64,000 nucleotides of DNA from Pseudomonas sp. BN411 (GTDB taxonomy: Bacteria > Pseudomonadota > Gammaproteobacteria > Pseudomonadales > Pseudomonadaceae): positions 303,961 through 367,960 of the forward strand of contig NZ_SSOM01000073.1 in the NCBI RefSeq assembly GCF_029871235.1. The letters run 5' to 3'. The translations under genes were made by a program, and so were the position numbers. The notes under the pieces were generated by a model. That model did no database searches, was not told where the DNA came from, and was given only the letters and a program-made list of their open reading frames with translations. This document shows, in pieces, positions 51,501 to 57,996 of this stretch (the first letter of the stretch is position 1; each line of letters starts with the position of its first letter).

Positions 51501-54500
51501 CAATGGCCAATCCAAGTCGCACAAATACCTGATCGAAACCAACCCGGAACTCACCAACCTCAGGCAGTTCCTCAGCTCCGACTACATGCTCGGCAACCTC
51601 GGCTATGACCCGGACCATACACAGAAGCGCCTGGGCGATGGCCTCTATGAGCAGCGCCTGGTTCGTGAGGCCATTGCCGCCCGTACCGGCCAGCGCTTCC
51701 TCGACGGCCTGACCAGCGACGAGGCAATGTTCCGCTACCTGATGGACAACGCCATCGCCAGCAAGCAGCAACTGGGCCTCAGCGTCGGCGTAAGCCTGTC
51801 CGCCGCCCAGGTAGCAGCGCTGACCCACGACATCGTCTGGATGGAAGTGCACGTGGTGAACGGCGAAAAGGTCCTGGTGCCGGTGCTCTACCTGGCCCAG
51901 GCCGATGGTCGCCTGGCACCCAGCGGTGCGCTGATCCAGGGCAAGGACGTGGCAATGATTTCCGGTGGCGAGCTCAGCAACCAGGGCACCCTGCGCGCAA
52001 GCAACAACCTCAGCGCCACCGGCGGCAATATCGCCAACAGCGGTCTGATAGAAGCAGGTAACCGCCTTGACCTGCTGGCCACCGACAGTATCCGTAACGC
52101 CCAGGGCGGCATCATCGCTGGGCGCGATGTCAGTGCCATCGCCCTCACTGGCGACATCATCAACGAACGTAGCCAGGGCTCGTTGAGGAATGTCGGCCCC
52201 ACCACACGCCAGGACAGCGTCATGGATAACGCTGCCCGAATCGAAGCTGGCAACAATCTCAGCCTCTCGGCGGGTCGCGATCTCGTCAACATCGGCAGTG
52301 TGCTGAGTGCTGGTGGTAATGCCAGCCTGAGTGCGGGGCGAGATCTTCTCATCGCCTCCGCCACCGAAGTGGACACCGCCGAAGGTCGCGCCAAGAAATC
52401 GCGCTGGACTGAAATCGACATCACTCAGCATGCCAGCGAGTTGCAGGTAGATGGCGATCTCGAAATCGAGGCCGGGCGCGATCTCGCAGTCATTGCCAGT
52501 CGTCTCGGCGCGGGGGGAGATATCGATCTGGCAGCCGGGCGTGATCTAGATATCGGTTCGGCAGCCAACGAGAGCCACTACGAATACCACTACAAGGGCG
52601 GTGGCAAGAAGCTCGATATCCAGAAGGACCAGGTCCGCCAGCAGGGCAGCGAAATCACCGCCGGTGGCGACCTGAGCGTCATCAGCGGCAACGATCTGAG
52701 CATCACCGCGAGCCGCCTTGAGGCAGGTGATGAAGCCTACCTCTACGCGGGCAACGATCTCAGCCTGCTGGCCGCAGAAGACAGCGACTACTCGCTGTAC
52801 GACATGAAGAAAAAGGGCAGCTTCGGCAGCAAGAAGACCCAGCGCGATGAAGTCACCGATGTGCGCAACGTCGGCAGTAGCATCATTGCTGGCGGCGACC
52901 TCACGTTGGTCAGCGAAGGCGGCCAGCGTTACCAGAAGGCCACGCTGGACTCCGGCGCTGACCTGACCCTGGACAGCGGTGGCGAGATTGCCTTCGAAGC
53001 GGTCAAGGACCTGCACCAGGAAAGCCACGAGAAGAGCAAGGGCGACCTGGCCTGGGTCAGCGCCAAGGGCAAGGGCACCACCGACGAAACGGTGCGCCAG
53101 AGCGAACTCGTCGCGCAGGGCGAAATCGCCATCAAGGCGGTGGACGGCCTTAAGCTCGATCTCAAGCACATCGACCAGAAGACTGTTAGTCAGACCATCG
53201 ACGCGATGGTGCAGGCCGACTCAAGCCTCGCTTGGATCAAGGAGATGGAGCAGCGGGGGGATGTGGATTGGCAGCGAGTGAAGGAGATCCATGACTCGTT
53301 CAAGTACAGCCACTCCGGGTTGGGAGCGGGAGCGCAGTTGGCGATTGCGATCCTCGTGACCTACCTGACCTGGGGTGCGGCTAGCGCGGCTGTGGGCACC
53401 TCGGCAGGCGCGACAGCGGGTTCAGGCACCGCCATGGCCGCCGCAGGCACCAACGCCTTGGGCGTCAGCGTGGCCGCCGGCTGGGGCAATGTCGCGGCGA
53501 CCAGTGTCATCACCTCGGTCGCCACTACCGGTGCCACCAGCGCGATCAACAACAAGGGCGACCCGGGCGCGGCACTGAAAGACACCCTCAGCCACGACAG
53601 CCTGAAGAACTATGTGGTGGCAGGCGTAAGCGGTGGGGTTGCCGATGGCGGCATTGGCCTTGAAATAGCCGTCAACTCCGCCATGAAGACCGTGCTTCAG
53701 GGCGGCAAATTCAAGGACAACCTGACCCAGGCTGCCATCGACTTGGCGGCCAATGCGCTGACTGCAGCGATTTACGTCAAGGTGGGCGACGGCCTGCTAG
53801 GCACGGGGCTGCCCACTAAAGTGGCCGTGCACGCCCTTGTCGGCGGCCTAATCGGCGAAGCGGCGGGAGGCGATTTCAGGACCGCCGCTCTGGCGGCCGG
53901 TGCTAACGAGGCCTTGATCGATACCTTCGGCAAAGACCTCTTCCCCGGCGAGGCCCATGAGCGCGTGCTGGCCATGACCTCGCAGTTGATTGGCATCACT
54001 GTGGCCGCAGCGGCGGGAGGGGATGAAAAGGCTCAGGAGAAAGCGGGGTGGGTGGCGCAACAGGCGACCGTCAATAACTACCTCAAGCACGAGGAAGTTG
54101 GGGAGCTTGCCAAGGAACTAACTGGGTGCCGAGCCGCAGTGGACCCTTCTGCCTGCCGTAGCCAAGTCAAGGACAAGTACCAAGAGCTGAGTGATGCCAA
54201 GACCGGTGTAGGGCTGTACGGCTGCAAGGAAGGCGGCGAAGCCGCCTGCAATGCCCAGCTCAAGGAGGTCAAAGACGGTTCTACTACATTTGACAGTGTG
54301 CTCGGCCTACTGGCCTTGACCGATGACGAGCGCGCCATCGTCGGGCACTTCCAGGACATCAACCATGCTGATGAGCGTGTGGCCTACGATCCTTGGAAGC
54401 AGACGTTCTGGCAGGAGTCTGGAGCTGCGGGAGGCATCCTTCTTAGCGGGGCGGCTGCTCTAGCTGCAGCCAAGGAAGCCGCTGCGGCGAAGGAATTGGC

Positions 54501-54942
54501 TCTCGGCGTCCAAAAAGCGCCAGCATTAGATTTCGGGCGAATTGAGGATACCTTTTCGGCCATCAAGCCAGGACCATTAGCAAATAATATTGCTGAAACT
54601 TTTTCTGGCGGACGGTATTCCGTCATAAGCCTTGAGAAGGATACCGTTCTTTACCGTGCAGGTACTGCTGATAAACCTCTTGGTCAGTTCTTTAGTAGTG
54701 AACCGCCGCTTGGTATTGTGCAGACGCGGATTGACAAGGCAGTTCTGCCGGAGTGGTCGGGTGGAGCCAAGTCTTCTATTGATACAAGCTTTGCTATAGA
54801 AATACCGGCCGGAACCAAAGTATATATTGGTGAGGTCGGTGTTCAAGGCGGATTCTATGTTGGTGGTACGCAGCAAATCGTAGTTCAGAAGCCTTGGCTG
54901 ATTGAAGGAGTTAAAGTGATTAATTCGAGTCCGTTAAAATGA
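42547..54942 (+). CDS. cdiA: CdiA-like contact-dependent inhibition exoprotein
   Basis: 4131 residues, GAGAGGAAA Shine-Dalgarno. Signal peptide about 1-30; TPS domain about 31-280 with NPNLQGRAAS and NPHGITCNGCGF; FHA-1 filament about 300-2480 with LDNxxG repeats every ~20 residues; a non-repetitive Tyr/Phe-rich segment about 2579-2755, a candidate receptor-binding tip; a block conserved in CdiA proteins about 2993-3120 (YLIETNPELTNLRQFLSSDY); FHA-2 about 3125-3560; DUF637-like pretoxin about 3590-3760; NNYLKHEE at 3843-3850 marking the variable C-terminus; a four-Cys GC-rich segment, then a toxin domain from about 4019. Base composition drops sharply from about 54540. The stop overlaps the next gene by four bases. 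Confidence 0.94.
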   Translation: MDVRSPLNQCIALALAGILFLNPIVVAAAELAVDASAGGNTQLGQAGNGVPVINIATPNGSGLSHNKFREYNVGQQGLILNNATNKTQATQLGGLIIGNPNLQGRAASTILNEVTGGNRSRLAGYTEIAGQSARVIVANPHGITCNGCGFINTPRATLSTGNPVIESGRLDRFEVDGGDIAIEGAGLNASNIGEFELITRSAKLNAELHAQKLSIVAGRNDVQADSLAATARADDGSAKPELAIDSSALGGMYAGAIRLVGTEAGVGVKLAGDMAASGGDIQIDANGKLILAQAAASGDLRVNAQSAELIGKTYAGGTATLVTQGDLGNHQSLAARNDVRLSTGGQLSNRGVIEAGVNPDTSRNATGDLYASANDLRNSGSLVASRNLEANVSQVLGNQGGTLSAQGNARVSADKLDNRRGRMLTEGDLALSAVELDNQGGLVNGASQAQVQVGHLDNRGGELSSQTSVKLQAGSIDNRSGKVIGEQTLQLEVSGAVNNQGGSLGANQQLQVKATSLDNSQQGDVSSQGGLDVQVAGKLDNHGQGRIGANGAARVQAGSLDNRGGQFTSGSTLDLQAGLVDNGDAGRIASNGKLTASVAGLDQQGGGKLYSNSELDLDLNGGTLSNSGGLLNAPGQLLLKNLGDVSNQGGEISSQQAFTLAARSLDNSSGKLLSAQSLILRIDQTLKNLSGLISAAALDVRSASLDNGDGLLTGTGDLLLRVGSQVGNRSGEISSGGVTRLEAASLDNQGGDLLGDNGLVVSLSGVLDNQGGTLGAGRDLELQAASVDNRRGTLVADGALNARVSGQLDNQEQGNLLAKGPLAIQADRLDNRAGQVSGQGPVAIDANQLDNGSGRLAANDPLVLRANQLDNRQQGTISSKADLTYQGQRLDNQSGRITAAGPLSIEVEEVQNAQGRIASQGDLSATLGTLAQQAGELVAQGSLHLQARSLDNRQGGLVGSTKALTLEVGDIDNRGGELSSQADVSLAGQRLENSGGKLLAGNQLALVVDRLVNQAKGLIFGRHAITLDAHGLDNSGGILASGTSLAIALTPQSGGVEGELINRQGLISSEGALALQASRIDNQGGALSSAADLGLVSAGQLDNKRGSIVSDGNLAVASASLDNSEAGVLSAKGNAHVDTGALNNRQGGKLTTAGALDLDAGQVDNSANGRIAGGQSLTAKVTGLDQHDGGELFSKADLSLDLQQGLLNNSGGGLINSSGRLLLQNLGQVINQGGEISSQQGFTLAAGQLDNAGGKLLSNQALVLRIAQTLDNVKGTVSAKGLDLRAGSLDNREGLLSSRDLSTLVVTGHFDNQHGAVSASGQLDLTASTLDNRVGEIAGKADVQASIGTLDQRGGLLIAQGALSLKGQRLDNSDNGLVGAMQGLSLTIDEIDNRGGEISSQEAFQIFGEQLDNSDEGRLLAGTRLGVAVEHVINHAKGLISGKTGVDLTGRSLDNSGGRLLSQQAVAIDLGEVLTNQQGLINSEARLDLAAGSLENSGGSVSSAGAMDILSRGALSNDGGQLLTDSTLTLASESLSNLQGVLSAKGQAQLTTGRLDNSQGQLTSADALDLATGELINHGGRIGSQQVLTVSASGLAQQGGQLFSNASLSLDLQGGDLDNRQGLINAPGQLRLENLRKVDNQGGEISSQQSFMLAARSLDNTSGKLLGARALTLRVDQALANLKGLIAAARLDVAAASLANADGTLTSRSDTRVNISDALANDQQGLINAAQQLTVNAGSLDNRGGSLLAGSALNLRAQSIDNRDNGLINSQGDLGLQSGTLDSSQGGEVSAKGALSLLLDRMIQRQGRLIGDSGLTLDVNGGDLDNQGGLILAQGPLNLQRLRDLANQGGEISSSESFVLALRDFDNSGGRLISSGQLGLSGSQLRNQGGLISGWQGLSVSGQNLDNRNVGTLSSRDGNLSVTLSGALQNRGEGALVSQGSLALKAASLDNSNKGILSSGGDQQLDVATLLDNSAGGQIDSGAKLTLKATSLDNAAGTLQAQQALTLNAATLNNSAGNIAGNAALTLNLLGVFANANGKLASVGPLLLQGATQVDNQNGQIVSQGLLTLLTGGLDNSNRGTVAANDALLLTATGAVQNNNDGLIYSRDAGVRIQSASIDNGLGTVQANGDLETISGAFSNLGGRAISQVGNLDINADTLDNRGGTLASLQGWAKARLGGWLNNSLHADKGGVLQGQSLELTAASVANQGGHLSARSGNALLSVASLDNSQGVLFAKQMLKVNGNNLTNAGQIAAGTVDFSLAGALNNQAGIIESDSILTLAAASLDNRSGQLRALGTDGRTQLTVQGMLDNRNGTLETANLEFGLAAGSLQNVGGTLLHVGSGAFDIALPHVANAGGSIVTNGGLTLAADSWTNSSIIQAGRLTVNVGQFHQTASGQLLASNTFVGSGGNWSNDGLIASDGALSLNLNGSYSGSGRVTSLGELSMSATQLILPTAGRITSGGSTNVSVSGLFSNSGVMTSASDLMVNAGQLNNYGTLGSTEQLRLTTPTLLNENGLIFSGGDMALRVGSFTNRYADVYSLGSLDIAANDEGALSSLLENISATLESVGDMSLAAASIINRKDFFSVSERLVAGSITFHCYDCKGRHYDFDYFVNEEIERTVTADSAASAIAAGNNLNVSSSTFNNQHSLVSAAGNLTISTDVFNNEGAATESIIRSRTFRKTDDTEPSSVFYGFINGQLAEYNKYNSRFVHQYTKKIGVREPVEIILGTGDQVTSKPNPYFNPSFEHGIPDRFYSYILASSSETTINSGVAANAIVQAGGNVYINASSSLGNGVSRSNVAHAGGINRTSDTSVASGTGGTAIRINAQLPPDLAQQQVNPLTLPGFRIPSEPNGLFRLSGISASDVDATQADQGPKSWNMTGGSIDFAQRERDLTGTLAREAQIDERGPASIAIGQLGLGDRQLIDSTRIGAIRVETDGASTGAAAPERTGVTGNPSQGDAIASVPGGASNPPAQTVDHVQGLPATNGQSKSHKYLIETNPELTNLRQFLSSDYMLGNLGYDPDHTQKRLGDGLYEQRLVREAIAARTGQRFLDGLTSDEAMFRYLMDNAIASKQQLGLSVGVSLSAAQVAALTHDIVWMEVHVVNGEKVLVPVLYLAQADGRLAPSGALIQGKDVAMISGGELSNQGTLRASNNLSATGGNIANSGLIEAGNRLDLLATDSIRNAQGGIIAGRDVSAIALTGDIINERSQGSLRNVGPTTRQDSVMDNAARIEAGNNLSLSAGRDLVNIGSVLSAGGNASLSAGRDLLIASATEVDTAEGRAKKSRWTEIDITQHASELQVDGDLEIEAGRDLAVIASRLGAGGDIDLAAGRDLDIGSAANESHYEYHYKGGGKKLDIQKDQVRQQGSEITAGGDLSVISGNDLSITASRLEAGDEAYLYAGNDLSLLAAEDSDYSLYDMKKKGSFGSKKTQRDEVTDVRNVGSSIIAGGDLTLVSEGGQRYQKATLDSGADLTLDSGGEIAFEAVKDLHQESHEKSKGDLAWVSAKGKGTTDETVRQSELVAQGEIAIKAVDGLKLDLKHIDQKTVSQTIDAMVQADSSLAWIKEMEQRGDVDWQRVKEIHDSFKYSHSGLGAGAQLAIAILVTYLTWGAASAAVGTSAGATAGSGTAMAAAGTNALGVSVAAGWGNVAATSVITSVATTGATSAINNKGDPGAALKDTLSHDSLKNYVVAGVSGGVADGGIGLEIAVNSAMKTVLQGGKFKDNLTQAAIDLAANALTAAIYVKVGDGLLGTGLPTKVAVHALVGGLIGEAAGGDFRTAALAAGANEALIDTFGKDLFPGEAHERVLAMTSQLIGITVAAAAGGDEKAQEKAGWVAQQATVNNYLKHEEVGELAKELTGCRAAVDPSACRSQVKDKYQELSDAKTGVGLYGCKEGGEAACNAQLKEVKDGSTTFDSVLGLLALTDDERAIVGHFQDINHADERVAYDPWKQTFWQESGAAGGILLSGAAALAAAKEAAAAKELALGVQKAPALDFGRIEDTFSAIKPGPLANNIAETFSGGRYSVISLEKDTVLYRAGTADKPLGQFFSSEPPLGIVQTRIDKAVLPEWSGGAKSSIDTSFAIEIPAGTKVYIGEVGVQGGFYVGGTQQIVVQKPWLIEGVKVINSSPLK
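54601..54942 (+). other. CdiA C-terminal toxin domain (family not assigned)
   Basis: The last ~113 residues. Conserved-looking elements are VLYRAGTADKPLGQFFS, VQTRIDKAVLPEWSG, FAIEIPAGTKVYIGEVG and GGTQQIVVQKPW. The pattern LYRxG...RID..LPEW...IPxGT..GG..Q resembles, from memory, toxin ends of RHS-type polymorphic toxins; an ADP-ribosyltransferase-like fold (Arg in LYRAG, Ser in FFSS) is only a guess. It is much richer in A and T than the upstream filament. Confidence 0.6.
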
Positions 54943-55211
54943 AGGGATTCAATAATATTGATTGTGATCTAGAGCGATTAATTGAGTTGCTTCGTTTGGG
55001 GGGGGAGGATGATTGGGCTGTGGCTCTTGAGGAAGTTAGGTTGGATTTTCATTGTGACGTGAAATTTGCTTCGTCAAGATTGTTGTCCATGTTTGGAGGA
55101 ATGGGGTCTCTGAATGATATTGTTCTTTATAGTGATGGGCAGCCACTGATTGCAGAAAATAATGAATTGGATTTGCTGAGAGCTAAGATTTATGAGGTTT
55201 GTAAAGGCTAA
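54939..55211 (+). CDS. cdiI: Candidate CdiI immunity protein
   Basis: 90 residues, acidic, no signal peptide. It opens MKGFNNIDCDLERLIELLRL and has a FGGMGSLNDIVLY motif seen in a family of small proteins found beside polymorphic toxins (DUF6966-like by recollection). Its ATG overlaps the cdiA stop (ATGA), as is usual for immunity genes. It is AT-rich like the toxin-coding end, so both arrived as one cassette. Function as specific antitoxin is inferred from position, size and overlap. Confidence 0.8.
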   Translation: MKGFNNIDCDLERLIELLRLGGEDDWAVALEEVRLDFHCDVKFASSRLLSMFGGMGSLNDIVLYSDGQPLIAENNELDLLRAKIYEVCKG

Positions 55212-55235
55212 GCGAAAAGGGGAGGTGCGAAAATG

Positions 55236-55413
55236 AGGGGGATTTATATTTCCTACTCTAATTTCTTAGGGCGGGAGAGCAAGTTCCAGGTCCTCATGGC
55301 GGGATAAACCATGTCCAGCGTGGGGCGGATCGAAAAGGGGACAGATTTATTTTTCCTACTCTAATCCCTTGGAAATAGAAAATACGTTCTAGGTCTTCAT
55401 GGAGGGAGTAGCC
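55236..55413 (+). repeat. Two tandem relics of the transposase leader
   Basis: 55236-55330 and 55331-55413 each contain GATTTAT-TTTCCTACTCTAAT, a short A/G-rich spacer, a GGTC(C/T)TCATGG(A/C)GGGA-like Shine-Dalgarno region and the start of a transposase frame. In the first relic the frame survives only as ATGTCCAGCGTGGGGCGG and is fused to the next unit. The second leads into the transposase gene at 55414. Confidence 0.75.
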
Positions 55414-56145
55414 ATGCCCAGGTTGGGGCGGGTTCTGTTGCCAAACTACCCGCATCACATTGTGCAGCGCGGGCACAACCGACAAGTCGTGTTTGCCGAG
55501 GACGCTGATTTCGAGCGCTACCTGGCTGATCTACGCGAGTTGGAGGATGCCTTCGGGGTGAAGGTCTATGCATTCTGCCTGATGACCAATCATGTGCACC
55601 TGCTGCTGGCTCCAGATGATTCACTCGGTGGACTAAGCCAGTTAATGAAGACCTTGGCCGCCAGCACCACGCGCTATCGCAATCGCTTGGAAGGTCGCTC
55701 CGGAACTGTGTGGGAAAGCCGCTACAAGTCGAGCATCATGCAGTCCGATAGTTATCTGTTGGCCTGCAGTCGATATATCGAACTGAATCCTGTGTGGGCA
55801 TGCATGGTGGCGGACGCTGGGTATCATCCCTGGTCCCGCTATCCGAGCTCACCAAGGTCTGATCTCCAATCAGTGAATGAAAAAAGCTCCCGCCGGAATG
55901 ATTCGGCGGGAGCTTTTTACTTTCGGCGCCCTGTCCCCTATTCCCGGGACAACCTCGCAAATGCGATCTCAGGGAACGGCATTCAGCAGCTGGGAGTTTT
56001 CGCTGAGTATTTTCAGCGTTTCCTGATGTCGGGGGCTCTAGCCTCGGCCTTACCATTGCGGCCTCGTCGAATACGCCTCTCAGGTGTGCAAAAGCCTTTC
56101 TGGAAAGTCGTCCTGAAGGACCAATGGAATACCCGCGAAACATGA
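55414..56145 (+). pseudogene. Truncated Y1 (RAYT/IS200-like) transposase
   Basis: About 145 codons resemble REP-associated tyrosine transposases (Y1_Tnp): MPRLGRVLLPNYPHHIVQRG, FCLMTNHVHLLLAP (HUH-type HxH), GTVWESRYKSSIMQ and YIELNPVWACMV. At about 55850 the frame runs into the typA terminator repeat and continues for ~98 unrelated codons to 56145, so the true C-terminus is lost. A strong GGAGGGAG Shine-Dalgarno precedes ATG 55414. Its left end GGGGACAGATTTATTTTTCC is shared with nearby small elements. It is probably inactive. Confidence 0.88.
55851..55920 (+). repeat. typA terminator repeat, copy 3
   Basis: ACCAAGGTCTGATCTCC followed by the same spacer and hairpin as at 37885-37950 with a few substitutions and one inserted A; it includes only the last three typA codons. 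It begins exactly where the transposase homology stops, defining the right edge of the accessory block. 55921-56249 holds nothing else recognised. Confidence 0.92.
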
Positions 56146-56249
56146 CCGCCCTGCTTGAGGGGCCATATTGCGCACGCCCACGAATTCTGATCAATCACTG
56201 GCGGAAGATGGGTCGAATGAGCCATCTCGCCATCACAAGGAGACAACCC

Positions 56250-57014
56250 GTGCAGGATTTGACGGTAGTGATTCTGGCTGCGGAGAGCGGCCATAAGCGT
56301 GAACGCTGGGAACTGGCCGAGACGCCCAAGCAACTGATCGAAGTGCGTGGCGAGACGCTGTTGGGCCGTACGCTGCGCCTGTTGGGGGAGGGGGGGATCG
56401 AACCCGCTTGGCTGATTACTACCAGCGCTGCCTTTGCTGGGTTTCCCGCTACCAGCTGGTGCCCAATGCACTGCGAAACCAAGGCGCACAGCCTGCTGGC
56501 GGGTCTATCCCTCTGGCAGGACGGTGACCTTCTGGTGCTGTACAGCGATGTTTATTACACAAAGGCTGCTTTCGAAACCATTCTGCGCGGCACTGGCACT
56601 CGCTTCTTTGGCCGCGAAGGGCGCAGCGCCTTCACCTTCAAGAACTACGGCGAGCTGTTCGCCATTCGTATTGCCTGCAAGGACAAACACCGTGCGAGCC
56701 AGGCGCTTGAGGCGCTCATTTCGCATCATGCGCTGACTGGCAACGAGAGTTTCTGGGGTTTCTACAGGCTGATGGCCGGCTTGCCGCTTGCAGATTGCAA
56801 GGCTTTCGAGCGCAAGTACTTCGTCCAGCTGCATGACGAAACCGATGACGTGGACTTTGCCAGTGAAGTACCGAGGTTGCAGGAGGCGATCGAAAAACCG
56901 ATTCGCTGGCGGGCTCGATACCTGGTACGGCGTCTCAGCCTGCTGAACAAGCAGCGAAGGGATCGCTCGCGCCAGTCCGCTGTTGTGCGCAGACAGCGCC
57001 AAAGGCCTAATTGA
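56250..57014 (+). CDS. Nucleotidyltransferase-like (GT-A fold) protein
   Basis: 254 residues if started at GTG 56250, which has AAGGAG 6 bp upstream; ATG 56217 in the same frame is possible. The opening LTVVILAAESGHKRERWELA and ETPKQLIEVRGETLLGRTLRLL resembles MobA/GlmU-type NTP transferases, where the loop is normally LAAGxGxR; here Glu replaces the first Gly. DLLVLYSDVYY parallels the metal-binding GD-type strand. The C-terminus is very basic (RRLSLLNKQRRDRSRQ). Substrate unknown; it could modify a glycan or a cofactor. It stands alone among mobile-element fragments. Confidence 0.65.
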   Translation: MQDLTVVILAAESGHKRERWELAETPKQLIEVRGETLLGRTLRLLGEGGIEPAWLITTSAAFAGFPATSWCPMHCETKAHSLLAGLSLWQDGDLLVLYSDVYYTKAAFETILRGTGTRFFGREGRSAFTFKNYGELFAIRIACKDKHRASQALEALISHHALTGNESFWGFYRLMAGLPLADCKAFERKYFVQLHDETDDVDFASEVPRLQEAIEKPIRWRARYLVRRLSLLNKQRRDRSRQSAVVRRQRQRPN

Positions 57015-57052
57015 ATTATCGTTCTTTCCGGCAGCCGGCATAAATGCGGGGA

Positions 57053-57136
57053 GAAAAAGGGGGGCAGATTTATTTTTCTTACTTTAAAGCTGTCTTGGTG
57101 ATTAGGATTAGAGTGGTTTAATAAGTCTGTCCTCTT
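57053..57136. repeat. Small palindromic (MITE-like) element A
   Basis: Begins GGGGGGCAGATTTATTTTTC and ends inverted GGTTTAATAAGTCTGTCC, with an internal inverted copy GTCTTGGTGATTAGG. Nearly the same sequence recurs at 57894-57980. The left end matches that of the truncated transposase at 55336. Confidence 0.75.
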
Positions 57137-57226
57137 TCTTTCGTCCCCTTTCTTTCTACTCTGTTAATTGGCCTGACGGGTGCAATAGTTTTACTTTTAA
57201 CAACAAAGATTCATAAGGATGTGAAG

Positions 57227-57871
57227 GTGGGAAGAGCAGTTGTGCTAGCGCTTTTAACAGCAGTGTTGTCAGGTTGCGGGGGAATCTCCTCTGTTCCGTA
57301 CCAGGATCCGCTCAGTGCAGAGGGAACGGCGCGCATTCGGGTCATCACCAATTCGTCTGTATTTGGTGACAGCATTGTCGGAAGCTGTGCACCCACGCCG
57401 CGCCACAAGTTCGCCGAAGCGGGGCGTTTTCATAACGGGGTAACCCCTAATCCTAGCTATCCGCAATACCCGGCAACTCCTTCTACTCTGGGCATGCCCA
57501 AAAGCTATGAGCCCGAGATGGTTCAGTACATTGGCGCTGTACGCATGGCCGAGGGCCTGTACACCAAGGTGGTGACAGAGCACCGGGTAAGAGCCGATGT
57601 ACCCTTCCAGCTTGCCTCCTTGGGTGCAGCTGTTGGCAGCTATGGCAGTACCTATAGCGTTTGTAAGGCGGGGGCAAAGGTCTACAAGCTGGAGCCCGGC
57701 AAGGACTACCAGGCAATCGTAGGTGTCGGGCGCATTCCATCAGGTTCGAAGCCGGAGCCGCTGAGCTGCTTCCTTGGGTTGTTTGAGTTACTTCCAGTAC
57801 CCGATACCGAAATGGCAATTCCGTTGTCGATGAAGTCAACTCCTGCACCTGAAAAGCTGTGCGATAGCTGA
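57227..57871 (+). CDS. Putative lipoprotein of unknown function (1)
   Basis: 214 residues with GTG start 57227 (AAGGAT 6 bp upstream; GTG 57221 is too close to it). A lipoprotein signal reads VVLALLTAVLSGCGG with Cys18 as lipidation site. The mature protein has Cys residues suited to disulphides and stretches TARIRVITNSSVFGDS and YIGAVRMAEGLYTKV. No family recognised. It lies between two near-identical palindromic elements and upstream of another lipoprotein gene. Confidence 0.7.
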   Translation: MGRAVVLALLTAVLSGCGGISSVPYQDPLSAEGTARIRVITNSSVFGDSIVGSCAPTPRHKFAEAGRFHNGVTPNPSYPQYPATPSTLGMPKSYEPEMVQYIGAVRMAEGLYTKVVTEHRVRADVPFQLASLGAAVGSYGSTYSVCKAGAKVYKLEPGKDYQAIVGVGRIPSGSKPEPLSCFLGLFELLPVPDTEMAIPLSMKSTPAPEKLCDS

Positions 57872-57893
57872 TAAGAAAAAAAGCAAAAAAAAG

Positions 57894-57980
57894 GAAAAAA
57901 GAGGGCAGATTTACTTTGCTTACTCTAAATCTGTCCTGGTGAGCAGGATTAGAGTGGTTTTATAAAGCTGTCCCTTTTTT
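57894..57980. repeat. Small palindromic (MITE-like) element B
   Basis: GAGGGCAGATTTACTTTGCT on the left and AGAGTGGTTTTATAAAGCTG / TCCC on the right form terminal inverted repeats. It is strongly similar to element A and ends 17 bp before the next lipoprotein start, so it may act as its promoter region. Confidence 0.75.
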
Positions 57981-57996
57981 TGTGGTAGAGGTGTTC

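Noticed and set aside
42547..54942. Ordinary adhesin (filamentous haemagglutinin) instead of CDI effector
   Set aside because: The DUF637-like pretoxin, NNYL junction, composition break and overlapping small gene at the 3' end fit CDI better; an adhesive function in addition is not excluded.
55851..56145. Functional C-terminal extension of the transposase
   Set aside because: The sequence there is the typA terminator repeat followed by unrelated DNA; it is read-through only.
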